Assembly: GCA_051647685.1 (NCBI GenBank)
Contig: JBOFEG010000023.1
Coordinates: 1-35,921 of the forward strand
Reading direction: 5' to 3'
DNA: 35,921 nt
DNA from: CALTSX01 sp051647685
GTDB lineage: Bacteria; Chlamydiota; Chlamydiia; Chlamydiales; CALTSX01
Made by a program: the position numbers and the translations under genes. The notes beneath the pieces were generated by a model, which did not search any database, was not told the origin of the DNA, and saw only the letters and a program-made list of their open reading frames with translations. Shown here piece after piece: positions 8,159 through 16,290 of this stretch (positions are counted from its first letter, which is position 1; every line of letters starts with the position of its first letter).

Positions 8159-8674
8159 TTATATCTTTTTTTTCGCTTTTGGAGCAATGATGAGAACTAG
8201 CATTCTACCCAGCTGTTTTGCAAAAGATTCTGGAGCTCCAATATCGCTAATTTCCTCACAAAATCGATTAACTATTTTCTCACCCATTCCTTGACGCAAA
8301 ATTTCTCTACCTCGAAATGTACAAATCAATCGGACTTTATTACCCTTGGTAATACATTCCCTTGCTTTGCGAACTTTCACTTGAAAGTCATGTTCATCAA
8401 TAGTGGGCTTTAATTTTATCTCTTTTACTTTAATCTTATGTTGAGATTTTTTACTTTCTTTCTCTTTTTTAGTCTGTTGATAACGAAATTTACCATAATC
8501 AATGATTCTACAAACAGGAGGCTCCGCATTAGGGGCTATTTCGACTAAATCTAGACCGGCGTCTTCTGCTCTATCCAACGCTTCCCTAGGAGTCATTACA
8601 CCAACCTGTACACCGTCTTCATCAATAACTCGCACTTTTAATGCCCGGATCTGTCTATTTACCTTCAAAGTCAA
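8159..8674 (-). CDS. infC: Translation initiation factor IF-3, non-AUG start
   Basis: A 171-residue IF-3 with VNRQIRALKVRVIDEDG at the N-terminus, APNAEPPVCRIIDYGKFRYQ closing the N-domain, a Lys-rich linker, and a C-domain with FRGREILRQGMGEKI. IF-3 keeps the subunits apart and checks the start codon. There is no in-frame AUG: a TAA lies just upstream, and the only usable starts are TTG at 8674 or a second TTG two codons later (8668). An AGGA sits 3 nt before the first and 9 nt before the second, so the second may be the true start. Rare start codons on infC are known in other bacteria as the basis for IF-3 self-repression. An AUG 4 nt upstream opens an out-of-frame 7-codon ORF. Confidence 0.95.
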   Translation of the reverse strand: MTLKVNRQIRALKVRVIDEDGVQVGVMTPREALDRAEDAGLDLVEIAPNAEPPVCRIIDYGKFRYQQTKKEKESKKSQHKIKVKEIKLKPTIDEHDFQVKVRKARECITKGNKVRLICTFRGREILRQGMGEKIVNRFCEEISDIGAPESFAKQLGRMLVLIIAPKAKKKI

Positions 8675-8753
8675 ACATCCTAAAAAAAATTATTACAAAA
8701 AGTTATGAGAATCAAAGATCCTCTATTGATTTTATTAAAAACTTACACATACT

Positions 8754-10172
8754 TTACCCAATTATTAGCTTTTCTGGACAGTTTTTTTTCTCTAGTTCTC
8801 GCAGTAATGTATCTAATTCAAAAAAAGTCACCTTTTGTTCTTCGTTTCTCTGCCCTCTTATTCGTATTTCTTCGTTTTTGAAAAAAAATATAGTATAAAA
8901 AGCTTTTTGCTCTTTTACTTTATTTGTAGTGTTTTTTTGAATTTGTTGGAGATGATACGTTATTTCTCTATTAAGCAATAATTTTTTGATAACAGGCAAT
9001 TGGCTGGGTTCATACATAATATAAACTTGCACAGGATGCAGCCAAAATGGCAGGTTTTCTCCAAAATGTTCGAGCAAAACGCCTATAATTGTTTCTATAG
9101 AATGAATTAGGCTATATTCTATAGTAGCTATATTTTTATTCAATAATGATGTGGATATATGCCCTAAAGCAATAGGCTTTCCAAGAATAGAATCATAAAA
9201 ATACTGTGTATTGGTTTTCGTTTGTTTTCTAGAATAAGGAATTTTTAATAAATCATAGAATAATTCTATAACTTTATGTTTTATAACAAGGCGTTTTTGT
9301 AAAGATCGGTAAGAACAAAACTCATAACTACAATCTTTCATTTGAAGTGGTAAAGAATATAGGTTGGGAAAAGGAGAAGAACAATTGGATATAACGTTCT
9401 CATTATAATCCAAATATTTATGTGAGAAAGCTACAGGTAATTTCTGTATCTGGTTAAGGTAAGATTTGTTTTCTTTTCGAATGGCATAAGGCTCTATAAG
9501 TAAAGTATCATGTATGCGAAGAAATCGATGCCAAAATTGTTGCAATCGAAAAAATATTGAAGCCCCTCTTTCTTTCCATACAATTCTCTCTACATTTTCA
9601 TCATACTGAAAATGGAATAAATCCATCTTCTCACCTATTGTGTGATGCATTTTCGCGCACGTTGTACGTCGCCGTTGCAATAGATTCTGAAGATCTTGTT
9701 TTGAAAATGCCGTATAAGCAATGATGCGAACTATAGGGATCTCTTTTTTCGAGAAATTTCCTCTTGGAATACATTCTTTGATCGCAAAATATAAGCGAGA
9801 GAGATCTAGAGAAAAATCCTCAACGGATAAATAGAAAAAGGAATGTAATTGAAAAACATAGATAAGCCTATTTCCAAGGCGTTCAGCTTCTTTAGCTAGA
9901 TGAATTTTTTTTTCCGATCGAAATAGACTAGCCGCGTTTTTTGCCACCATTTCTCGGCGGAGTGCACTTTCTTTGCCTATCATAGCTGGAAGAATTTCTT
10001 CTACCGAAGACGGTAACCCATCTGACGATTTTGCAATTGCAAAATCATAGAAACAACCATATGAGAATGTCCCTATTTTTAAAGGAATAGCGGAGGTGTA
10101 GATGCGATATACGGCCGCTGCAAGATACTGGGCTAAGCCAAGTTGTATTCTTTTTATTTTGGAAGAAATCAT
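8754..10172 (-). CDS. Degenerate threonyl-tRNA synthetase-like protein (probable non-catalytic paralogue)
   Basis: A 472-residue protein co-linear with ThrRS (usually about 640 aa) but lacking the N-terminal TGS domain. Residues 1-110 resemble the N2 editing region (GCFYDFAIAKSS; REMVAKNAASLF) without its HxxxH zinc motif. About 150-190 contains RIIAYTAFSKQDLQ, then HHTIGEKMDLFHFQ, matching the ThrRS linker. The motif 3 area SIETIIGVLLEHFG (358-371) lacks the catalytic Arg of the usual SLERFIG. PFWLHPVQV (about 375-383) and a C-terminal anticodon-binding-like domain (IRIRGQRNEE) follow. Motif 2 and the zinc-ligand set are not recognisable. It lies 79 nt upstream of infC, exactly where thrS sits in the classical thrS-infC-rpmI-rplT-pheS cluster. 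The frame is intact, so it is probably expressed, but a working ThrRS must be encoded elsewhere. Role unknown. Confidence 0.75.
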   Translation of the reverse strand: MISSKIKRIQLGLAQYLAAAVYRIYTSAIPLKIGTFSYGCFYDFAIAKSSDGLPSSVEEILPAMIGKESALRREMVAKNAASLFRSEKKIHLAKEAERLGNRLIYVFQLHSFFYLSVEDFSLDLSRLYFAIKECIPRGNFSKKEIPIVRIIAYTAFSKQDLQNLLQRRRTTCAKMHHTIGEKMDLFHFQYDENVERIVWKERGASIFFRLQQFWHRFLRIHDTLLIEPYAIRKENKSYLNQIQKLPVAFSHKYLDYNENVISNCSSPFPNLYSLPLQMKDCSYEFCSYRSLQKRLVIKHKVIELFYDLLKIPYSRKQTKTNTQYFYDSILGKPIALGHISTSLLNKNIATIEYSLIHSIETIIGVLLEHFGENLPFWLHPVQVYIMYEPSQLPVIKKLLLNREITYHLQQIQKNTTNKVKEQKAFYTIFFFKNEEIRIRGQRNEEQKVTFFELDTLLRELEKKNCPEKLIIG

Positions 10173-10267
10173 ACTATAGCATGATAGTACATTATTTTTT
10201 TACCTGGCCATCATATTTGCTAGAACTGCCATCTGAATATGTATAAATATAAGATCATACTTCAAAT

Positions 10268-10341
10268 TGGGATATAGCTGACTCGAACAGCTGACCTCCA
10301 CGATGTCAACGTGGCGCTCTAACCAACTGAGCTAATACCCC
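10268..10341 (-). tRNA. tRNA-Val (anticodon GAC)
   Basis: On the minus strand, acceptor GGGGTAT pairs with ATATCCC (one G-T). The D-arm is AGCTCAGTTGGTTAGAGC, the anticodon arm CCACG-TTGACAT-CGTGG gives GAC, and the T-arm contains GTTCGAGTC. The discriminator is A (10268). The CCA end is not encoded. It lies 95 nt upstream of the ThrRS-like gene on the same strand. Confidence 0.95.
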
Positions 10342-10409
10342 GAAAAAGTAGATAAAAGATAAATCTACAAAAAATTGATTGCAAGCTAAAATAGTGATTC
10401 AACCAATAG

Positions 10410-10991
10410 ATGCTTATTATGATTTTTGGATCACATTTGACTCTAGCCCATAAGTATTGGAATATGTGCGGAAAAGAAGGAGGAACCTTTGTCGATGCCA
10501 CTTGTGGCAATGGCAGAGACTCCCTTTACATTGCAAAAACTCTGTTAACTCCAGACAATGGAAGATTATTCTGTATCGATATTCAATCTGAAGCTATTTA
10601 TGCAACTCAAAATTTATTATGCGAGTCAGTCCCTCCTAAAATATTACAACGAATTTCCTATCATCATACTTGTCATACTAAACTTGAATTTCTCCCTCCT
10701 GCTATCGATATTTTTGTTTATAACCTTGGTTACTTACCAGGTGGTAATAAATTGCTTACTACAAATTCTGATACAACCCTTTTCAGTTTGAAAAAAGCAA
10801 TGAATTATCTGAGTCCAACTGGAATTATTAGTATTATGTCCTACCCCGGACACGATGCAGGAAAAGCAGAACTAGATTCTTTACTCAGTTTTGTATCTTC
10901 ATTGTCCTGCAAATATATTGTTGGGCGACATCAATGGACAAACCGCTTTCGATCGCCGGAGTTGTTTTTAATTAAGCAAAAAACTTATTGA
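10410..10991 (+). CDS. SAM-dependent methyltransferase, YtqB-like (predicted rRNA/tRNA methylase)
   Basis: A 193-residue Rossmann-fold methyltransferase. The SAM-binding motif I reads TFVDATCGNGRDSLYIAK (about 28-45), followed by LFCIDIQ (motif II) and the family's FVYNLGYLPGG (motif IV region, N-x-G-Y-L-P-G). SIMSYPGHD and the C-terminal FRSPELFLIKQ match the YtqB/rRNA methylase group, which has chlamydial members. In some Gram-positives the YtqB group acts on the tRNA wobble mnm5s2U pathway (MnmM); whether that holds here is inference. The start could be the ATG at 10410 or 10419. No strong ribosome-binding site is visible. Confidence 0.85.
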   Translation: MLIMIFGSHLTLAHKYWNMCGKEGGTFVDATCGNGRDSLYIAKTLLTPDNGRLFCIDIQSEAIYATQNLLCESVPPKILQRISYHHTCHTKLEFLPPAIDIFVYNLGYLPGGNKLLTTNSDTTLFSLKKAMNYLSPTGIISIMSYPGHDAGKAELDSLLSFVSSLSCKYIVGRHQWTNRFRSPELFLIKQKTY

Positions 10992-11045
10992 CAAAATTTA
11001 TTTTGAATGAAATAAGTTTCTAGATATTTCATTACAAAATTGTTT

Positions 11046-11645
11046 ATGTTAAAAAAACCAACTCAGAAAAAACCCCGTTTTGCAGTACCTACCATTCCAG
11101 AATTAATCAAAAAAGCTAACACGATTTTACATATTGAAAATATAGAAGAGAAAACAAAACAAGCAAAATCTCTTTCTTTGAAAATAAAAAAGTTTCTACA
11201 AAATGAACGCCCCTCCCTTCAAGAGATACAAAACTTGAGGAATGCCTATTACAATCTCCAAAGTATTATTTCTACAAAACGACTACCCAATTTATTTATC
11301 AGAAAAAATACAGATTGTTACTCCTATGAAGTCATTGGCGAACTCTTTTTTTTAGCTGAGAAGTTATATTTTGGCAATAAGGAAGAATTTCTCAAGAAGT
11401 ATCAATTGCTAGATAAAGAGATACAAAGTGAAATCAATCCCTTCCTACAATATACTCAAGGTGATTTACAAATTATACGCTCTACCTCTAACTTATGTGA
11501 ATTCACAAAACATTGCATATGTGTCGCTCAAGCGATTGTTGGATATATCCATGTTGTGACAGATTCTTGGGTTATTAACCCGATCCCTACAAAAAAAGAA
11601 ATAGACATATTGTTTTCTGAAATTAAAAACCTTAAAAAAATTTAA
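11046..11645 (+). CDS. Hypothetical protein, ~199 aa
   Basis: I do not recognise this protein. The frame also allows a TTG at 11040, but ATG 11046 is the better start. It is Lys-rich at the N-terminus (KKPTQKKPRF), then largely alpha-helical with a possible short coiled coil at about 20-75. The C-terminal half has three cysteines close together (CEFTKHCICVAQ). No signal peptide or clear membrane segment is seen. A TTGACA lies upstream at about 10988, but I could not pair it with a convincing -10 box. It is separated from the methyltransferase by about 50 nt and ends just before the converging folC. A lineage-specific protein is the simplest view. Confidence 0.6.
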   Translation: MLKKPTQKKPRFAVPTIPELIKKANTILHIENIEEKTKQAKSLSLKIKKFLQNERPSLQEIQNLRNAYYNLQSIISTKRLPNLFIRKNTDCYSYEVIGELFFLAEKLYFGNKEEFLKKYQLLDKEIQSEINPFLQYTQGDLQIIRSTSNLCEFTKHCICVAQAIVGYIHVVTDSWVINPIPTKKEIDILFSEIKNLKKI

Positions 11646-11669
11646 AATCAAAGTCAATCATTTTTATGA

Positions 11670-12890
11670 TTAAAAAATTTCACTAAGAGCTAGAGGATCA
11701 GGAATTGTATCAAAAATACCCAGCTCTTTTTGGATTTCAGACATAATATAAAAACTTCCCGTAACTACTAACAGTTCTTCACTTTCCATAGCAGTAGACA
11801 CCGCCTCTGCAATATTCTGGTGAGATGATGAGTAGCTTCTATAACGTAATTCCTCTAGACACTTAGCTATGTATTGTACTGGGGCTATTCGCACATGAGA
11901 ACTCGGTATAATATGTATGTAACGTGCTATATCTGTAATTACTTGTAAACAACCCAGGATATCCTTGTGGAAAGAGAAATTAACGAGGAATCGCAGGGAT
12001 TTCCCTGGAAAAGTCTGCACTAATGCGATCGTTAAAGATTCAAGAGCTTCTTTATTGTGAGCCACATCAAACACCCATAGTTTTCCTTTATATGTTTGGA
12101 GTTGAAAGCGGCATGGAGGCTGTTTTCCTATCGCTTTTTCTATATTATCTTTAGTCAGAGAATAAGATTTAGATAAAAAAGGCAGACAAGCTCTTACAAT
12201 CTGTTGATTTTCATCATCAAAAAAACCAGTTATTGATTTCGGAACATAAACTATAGGACTAATTTTTAAGCGAGCTTCTTTTGAAATATAATAATGCTGC
12301 GCTTTTGGACCCAATACTACTGGAATCCCTGGTTTAATAATTCCAGCTTTTTCCCTTGCAATATCACTGATAGATAAACCTAAATACTCTGTATGATCTA
12401 GACTAATAGTAGTAATAACAGATAAAATAGGATTGATTAGATTAGTTGCATCCAATCTCCCTCCAAGCCCTGTTTCCATAATAGCTATATCGACTTGATT
12501 TATTTGAAAATAGATCCAACTAAGCATTGTAGTGTATTCAAAAAAAGTGAGTGAAATATTCTTTTGCGAAAGCTTAGTAAATATTTCCGGTAACAGGTGA
12601 ACTATTGCAGACTCTGAAATACATTGATTCTTGATTTGTATTCTTTCTCTGTAACTATGAATGTGAGGGGAAGTATAGAGTCCTACTCGATATCCAGAAA
12701 TTGTAAGTATCTCAGATAGTTTAGTCGCAACGGATCCCTTTCCATTGGTACCAGCAATGTGTATAATGGGATAGGACTCTGCTGGTCTACCAAAAAGTGA
12801 GTGAGCAAGTCCTATGGATTCCAATCCCAAATGCACTTTTTTCGTTGCTGCAATTTTGTATAATTTCTGTAGTACTTCTCTATAATCCAT
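11670..12890 (-). CDS. folC: Folylpolyglutamate synthase / dihydrofolate synthase
   Basis: A 406-residue Mur-ligase-family enzyme that adds glutamate to folates (and, if bifunctional, to dihydropteroate). The P-loop IHIAGTNGKGSVATK (about 43-57), LYTSPHIHSYRERI (about 73-86) and METGLGGRLDATN (about 139-151) with the following TTISLDH are diagnostic, as is the late FDVAHNKEAL. Its ATG directly abuts the stop of the PHP gene, making it the last gene of the nusB-murB-PHP-folC operon. A short hairpin (AATCAT-TTTT-ATGATT, 11656-11671) overlaps the stop and may end transcription. Length is normal to slightly short (about 420 is usual). Confidence 0.93.
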   Translation of the reverse strand: MDYREVLQKLYKIAATKKVHLGLESIGLAHSLFGRPAESYPIIHIAGTNGKGSVATKLSEILTISGYRVGLYTSPHIHSYRERIQIKNQCISESAIVHLLPEIFTKLSQKNISLTFFEYTTMLSWIYFQINQVDIAIMETGLGGRLDATNLINPILSVITTISLDHTEYLGLSISDIAREKAGIIKPGIPVVLGPKAQHYYISKEARLKISPIVYVPKSITGFFDDENQQIVRACLPFLSKSYSLTKDNIEKAIGKQPPCRFQLQTYKGKLWVFDVAHNKEALESLTIALVQTFPGKSLRFLVNFSFHKDILGCLQVITDIARYIHIIPSSHVRIAPVQYIAKCLEELRYRSYSSSHQNIAEAVSTAMESEELLVVTGSFYIMSEIQKELGIFDTIPDPLALSEIF

Positions 12891-13718
12891 TTATGATATA
12901 ATCCGAGAAAAATCTTCTTTATTTACCCAAGAACTTCCAAGAAGATTATATTCTACGTTTAAACCGTGATAGTCCGATCCACCACTAATTAACATATTGC
13001 GCTCACTGGCTACTCTCTTCCAATATTGGACATGTTCCTTGGAAAATCGGGCATAATAACATTCAATTCCATCAAATGGAAGTGTTAAAAGATAGCACAA
13101 AATACTTTTGTGTTTAATTAAATGTGGATGTGCCAGAAAGGCTTTCCCTTTGGCTTTGTGAATAACATCAATGACTTCTTCAGTCAGGGGACTTTGTAGT
13201 GGGACATAGCAACTGCCGCTCTCCCCCAAGAATTGACGAAAAGCTTTTTGTACGGTATCTACATAACCCTTCTTTACCAGTAATTTGGCAATGTGTGGCC
13301 TTCCGATTACAGCAAGAGGAAATGCAGCCACGAGTTCTTCAATGGATATATGAAAACCTATTCTTTCTAATTGATGAAGAATCGCTATATTTCGATTTTT
13401 TCGCTTTTTTTCATACTCAGCACATAATTCTTGCAAGATAGGATTTGGCAGAGGAAATGCATAAGCCAGAACATGTATGCTTTTCCCTCGAGTAGTGCTA
13501 GATAACTCTACACCAGGACATAGATAGACTTCATGTTTTTTTGCCCAAGAAAATATCTTTGCATCTTCATAGGACATGATTGAGTCGTGATCAGTAATAG
13601 ATAATCCTTGTAAGCCTAATTCATGAGATAATGTGATTAACTCAAAAGGAGTAGACACTCCATCGGAGAAATTACTGTGACAATGCATATCTGCTTTAAA
13701 AAGATTGATAGGGCACAT
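12891..13718 (-). CDS. PHP-domain phosphoesterase (RNase AM/YciV-like)
   Basis: About 275 residues with all PHP metal-binding motifs in order: DMHCHSNFSDG, SITDHDSI, PGVELS, FLAHPHL and the C-terminal GGSDYHG. This spacing matches the stand-alone 3',5'-nucleotide phosphatase/5'-3' exoribonuclease group (YciV, RnaAM) rather than the PHP domain of a polymerase or histidinol phosphatase. The frame could start at TTG 13748, but ATG 13718, 10 codons on, has GGAAAT upstream and is preferred. Either start overlaps the end of murB, so translation is probably coupled. The substrate (pAp or short RNA 5' ends) is inferred from the family. Confidence 0.88.
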   Translation of the reverse strand: MCPINLFKADMHCHSNFSDGVSTPFELITLSHELGLQGLSITDHDSIMSYEDAKIFSWAKKHEVYLCPGVELSSTTRGKSIHVLAYAFPLPNPILQELCAEYEKKRKNRNIAILHQLERIGFHISIEELVAAFPLAVIGRPHIAKLLVKKGYVDTVQKAFRQFLGESGSCYVPLQSPLTEEVIDVIHKAKGKAFLAHPHLIKHKSILCYLLTLPFDGIECYYARFSKEHVQYWKRVASERNMLISGGSDYHGLNVEYNLLGSSWVNKEDFSRIIS

Positions 13719-14574
13719 AACGGATTTCCGGTTGCAGGTTGCAGTCAAAGCGCATAAGAGCGCAGGATTGTATCAATTGGATAAGCTCTAAGACATTACT
13801 GGATGTCGCAGCCCCGCGATTAATGATAAAATTAGCATGAATATCAGATACCGCAGCGTCGCCTATAGATAGACCTTTCAAACCACACATATCTATGATT
13901 TTCCCAGCTGTAAATCCCGGAGGATTGCGAAAAATGCAGCCACAAGATTTTTCTCTGTAAGGTTGGGACAATATTCTCTGTTTAATATTTCTTTTTTGAA
14001 GATCAATAGAATCGACATCTTGCTGTAACAGAATAAAGTTCGCTGTTAGAATACTACCGGGAATTTTCTGAAAAGAGGAATATCTATAACCAAACTCTAA
14101 ATCTTTTCGTTGCCATTGATGAACCTCTCCACTACTATGAAGAAACTCTACAGAGTCTAAGAGATCAGCAGTAGCAAAGCCATGGGCCCCAGCATTCATA
14201 TAAAGAGCGCCACCGACACTACCTGGAATACCGATCGCAAATTCAAATCCTGAAAATCCGAGCTTAGTAATTTCTTGTCCTAATCGAGAAAACGAATAAC
14301 CACTCTCGACATAGAGAGAGTTTACCCCTACGATTTTTTTTTTCATTTTATTGATGATGATAAGTCCAGAATACCCTTGATCGTCAAATAAAGTATTGGA
14401 ACCTTTTCCTATAATAAATAGTGGAATAGACAGTTTTTTTGCGAAGCAAAAGAGCTCCTGCATATCTTTCGTCGAGTGTGCTTCTGCAAGAAACCTAGCC
14501 TTCCCGCCTATTCGGAATGTCGAATAAGAAATTAAAGAAATATGTTCACGGACTTGGATTTGGCTTTTCTGCAT
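13696..14574 (-). CDS. murB: UDP-N-acetylenolpyruvoylglucosamine reductase
   Basis: A 292-residue FAD enzyme making UDP-MurNAc, the second committed step of peptidoglycan synthesis. Motifs are STFRIGGKARFL, FIIGKGSNTLFDDQGYSG (FAD binding), FEFAIGIPGSVGGALYMNAGA (about 109-129), FGYRYSSFQ, and KIIDMCGLKGLSIGDAAVSDIH near the C-terminus. The overall length is that of the short, type II MurB. In the proton-donor segment SCGCIFRNP, Cys occupies the position of the catalytic Ser of E. coli MurB; the same swap occurs in other MurBs. It overlaps nusB by 29 nt upstream and the PHP gene downstream. Together with ddl it supports a functional peptidoglycan precursor pathway. Confidence 0.95.
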   Translation of the reverse strand: MQKSQIQVREHISLISYSTFRIGGKARFLAEAHSTKDMQELFCFAKKLSIPLFIIGKGSNTLFDDQGYSGLIIINKMKKKIVGVNSLYVESGYSFSRLGQEITKLGFSGFEFAIGIPGSVGGALYMNAGAHGFATADLLDSVEFLHSSGEVHQWQRKDLEFGYRYSSFQKIPGSILTANFILLQQDVDSIDLQKRNIKQRILSQPYREKSCGCIFRNPPGFTAGKIIDMCGLKGLSIGDAAVSDIHANFIINRGAATSSNVLELIQLIQSCALMRFDCNLQPEIRYVPYQSF

Positions 14575-14971
14575 ATTCCTTACAGACTACATCGAGTATT
14601 GCATGAACAAAATGAGCACTTTCTGGTGAAGAAAACTTTTTAGTTAAACGAATTCCTTCCGAAATAGCGATAGCTGGTGCTAATTTATCTATAAACATTT
14701 CGTATAAAGAAAGCCAGATAACAATTTTTTCCACTGATGAGATACGATGGAAAGAATAACTATAAGAGGCCTTTTCAATATAGCTATTAAATTGTTCTTT
14801 TGCTAAAAATATCTGTTTCGCTTTTTGCATAGCATTAATTGTATGTTTTCTCGTCACTTTGAGTTGATCCATAATCAATGGAACAATAGCTTCTTCAAAG
14901 TTACCCGTAATGGAAAAACCATAAAAGATTTGGAAGACGATTTCACGAAATTTTTTTTGTGGTAAAGACAT
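14546..14971 (-). CDS. nusB: Transcription antitermination factor NusB
   Basis: A 141-residue all-helical protein beginning with the family pattern KFREIVFQIFYGF. It ends with the second NusB repeat, in which LAPAIAISEGIRLTKKFSSP and HFVHAILDVV replace the canonical P-x-x-V-x-INEAVELAKxF and FVNGVLD strings. NusB, with NusE (S10), binds boxA in rRNA leaders. It is the first gene of the nusB-murB-PHP-folC operon. nusB and murB are also close together in Chlamydia as I recall it, with infC nearby, but the order here has been broken up. Confidence 0.88.
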   Translation of the reverse strand: MSLPQKKFREIVFQIFYGFSITGNFEEAIVPLIMDQLKVTRKHTINAMQKAKQIFLAKEQFNSYIEKASYSYSFHRISSVEKIVIWLSLYEMFIDKLAPAIAISEGIRLTKKFSSPESAHFVHAILDVVCKEYAEKPNPSP

Positions 14972-15041
14972 AGAGAGAATTATAACAAGGGATCTCTTTC
15001 CTTTATATAAGATAAATATAAAATAATTGTTATAGGGTATA

Positions 15042-15605
15042 ATGTTAGGAATTTTTTTAGATTTAGAAACAACAGGACTTAATTATAAATATCATAGAAG
15101 TATAGAAATTGCATTTCAAATTATAAATTTACAATCAAACGTAATTCTTGATGAATATTCACAAATTATATTTCAGCCTGAAGAAATTTGGCGACAAAGT
15201 AACCCAGAGAGCTTAGCAATCAATGGGTTTACCTTAGATATGGTCTCGTCTGGGAAACCGGAAGGTGAGGTTCAAAAAGAAATTATAGAGATATTCAAGA
15301 AACATAGAATTATTAGGGGTAGCGCTTTATTTATTTGCCAAAACCCCTCTTTTGATCGCATATTCTTTTCTCAAATCATAGATCCAGATCTACAGGAGAG
15401 ATTTAAATGGCCTTATCATTGGCTCGATCTCGCATCTATGCATTGGGGAATTCAAGTTCTAGAAAAGAAAGAAGCTCCCAATGAGATTGGTACTACAAAA
15501 AATCAAATTGCAAAATTTTTTGGTATAAAAGAAGAAGAATTTCCCCATCGTGCTCTGCAAGGGGTGGAGCATCTAGTGGCTTGTTATCGAGCTATGATGT
15601 TGTAG
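15042..15605 (+). CDS. DEDDh-type 3'-5' exonuclease, DnaQ-like
   Basis: A 187-residue RNase T/DnaQ-superfamily protein. ExoI is FLDLETTGLN (Asp and Glu metal ligands at about 7 and 9), ExoII is QNPSFDRIFF (Asp near residue 105), and ExoIII is PHRALQGVEHLVACY. In the usual ExoIII (H-x4-D), the Asp ligand should follow His by five positions; here that residue is Gly. The protein may be inactive, or a neighbouring residue may bind the metal. It resembles the small stand-alone exonucleases of Chlamydiae more than a polymerase III epsilon subunit with a polymerase-binding tail. Its end overlaps the converging DUF4116 pseudogene. Confidence 0.8.
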   Translation: MLGIFLDLETTGLNYKYHRSIEIAFQIINLQSNVILDEYSQIIFQPEEIWRQSNPESLAINGFTLDMVSSGKPEGEVQKEIIEIFKKHRIIRGSALFICQNPSFDRIFFSQIIDPDLQERFKWPYHWLDLASMHWGIQVLEKKEAPNEIGTTKNQIAKFFGIKEEEFPHRALQGVEHLVACYRAMML

Positions 15606-16070
15606 GAATGTTTTTGGAAACCAATGCTGAGCATAGGAAGAATTATTTTAGTTCCCCTGGCAAACTCAATGATCTGATAGTCATTTTGTAATCTTTTACT
15701 AGTAAAGGGAAAAGATGAACTATTTTGCCGAACTGCTGCTGCCACTATATCAAACCTATCTCGAAGACTATGAGGTAAATATTGCAAAGCTAAACCATTT
15801 TGGCGAACTGCTTCTAAGTTTTTTACTTGTATACTGCAAAGCAAGGCCATTTTAGCGAACTGCATGAAATGCTATAAGATGATTATTTTGTAATCGTCTA
15901 CTTGCATATTGCAATTCTAGCCCATCTCTTTTAACAGCTTCTAACACTGTATAAAAATCTTTCTGTATCTCTTTATTCACTTTTATACGTTGCAGATTTG
16001 AGGAGTTATTTAATGCACAATCAGTAGGTTTTTCTAGAGATTTTTTACTTTTTTTGTTTGGAAGTTGCAT
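15584..16070 (-). pseudogene. DUF4116 repeat protein, broken by a stop and a frameshift
   Basis: Several copies of the DUF4116 repeat (consensus like AVRQNGLALQY-S-LQND) are visible on the minus strand: EAVKRDGLELQYASRRLQNN, then AVR-stop-NGLALQYTSKK, then EAVRQNGLALQYLPHSLRD and AAAVRQN with TSKRLQNDYQII. The first break is a TAA at 15852-15854 where sister repeats have CAA (Gln). About 40 nt further the reading frame changes inside TSKK/NLEAVRQNG, with part of the LQND segment lost. Such repeat proteins occur in Parachlamydiales and Legionella. The repeats are still near-identical at DNA level in places, so inactivation looks recent. Confidence 0.75.
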
Positions 16071-16282
16071 GTTAGATTACATTCAGTAATAAGATCAAGA
16101 TTTTCAAAAGCTTCTCTTATGGAATAGGTCCTTTTTAAACAGACTGTGTTATCGACATTCTTCAAGTATAGAATGATTGCCTCTATTGCAGTCCTCTGCG
16201 ATTTTTCTATTATGTCTTTATCTGAAGAAGACATTTGTTGCTTTTCATAAATTTGATTTCTTATATCGAGAGTTACCGTCAT
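16034..16282 (-). CDS. Hypothetical small protein (possible 5' piece of the DUF4116 gene)
   Basis: An 82-residue ORF from ATG 16282, starting 8 nt after the holB stop. A longer start at 16330 would lie inside holB and is less likely. It overlaps the beginning of the DUF4116 ORF by 37 nt in another frame, so it may be the N-terminus of that gene before a frameshift or a separate small gene. I see no recognisable domain: a predicted helical stretch (KSQRTAIEAIILYLKN) and three cysteines, two of them in ECNLTC. Confidence that it is an expressed gene is low. Confidence 0.35.
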   Translation of the reverse strand: MTVTLDIRNQIYEKQQMSSSDKDIIEKSQRTAIEAIILYLKNVDNTVCLKRTYSIREAFENLDLITECNLTCNFQTKKVKNL

Positions 16283-16290
16283 ACGCTCAC

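Noticed and set aside
10558..10791. A 77-codon ORF within the methyltransferase gene
   Set aside because: Alternative frame of a gene with clear SAM-binding motifs.
11656..11671. A strong terminator between the hypothetical gene and folC
   Set aside because: Only a 6-bp AT-rich stem overlapping the folC stop; too weak to list separately.
15584..16070. The regular near-identical repeats as a possible CRISPR array
   Set aside because: Repeats are coding, imperfect and spaced as DUF4116 protein repeats with no spacer structure.
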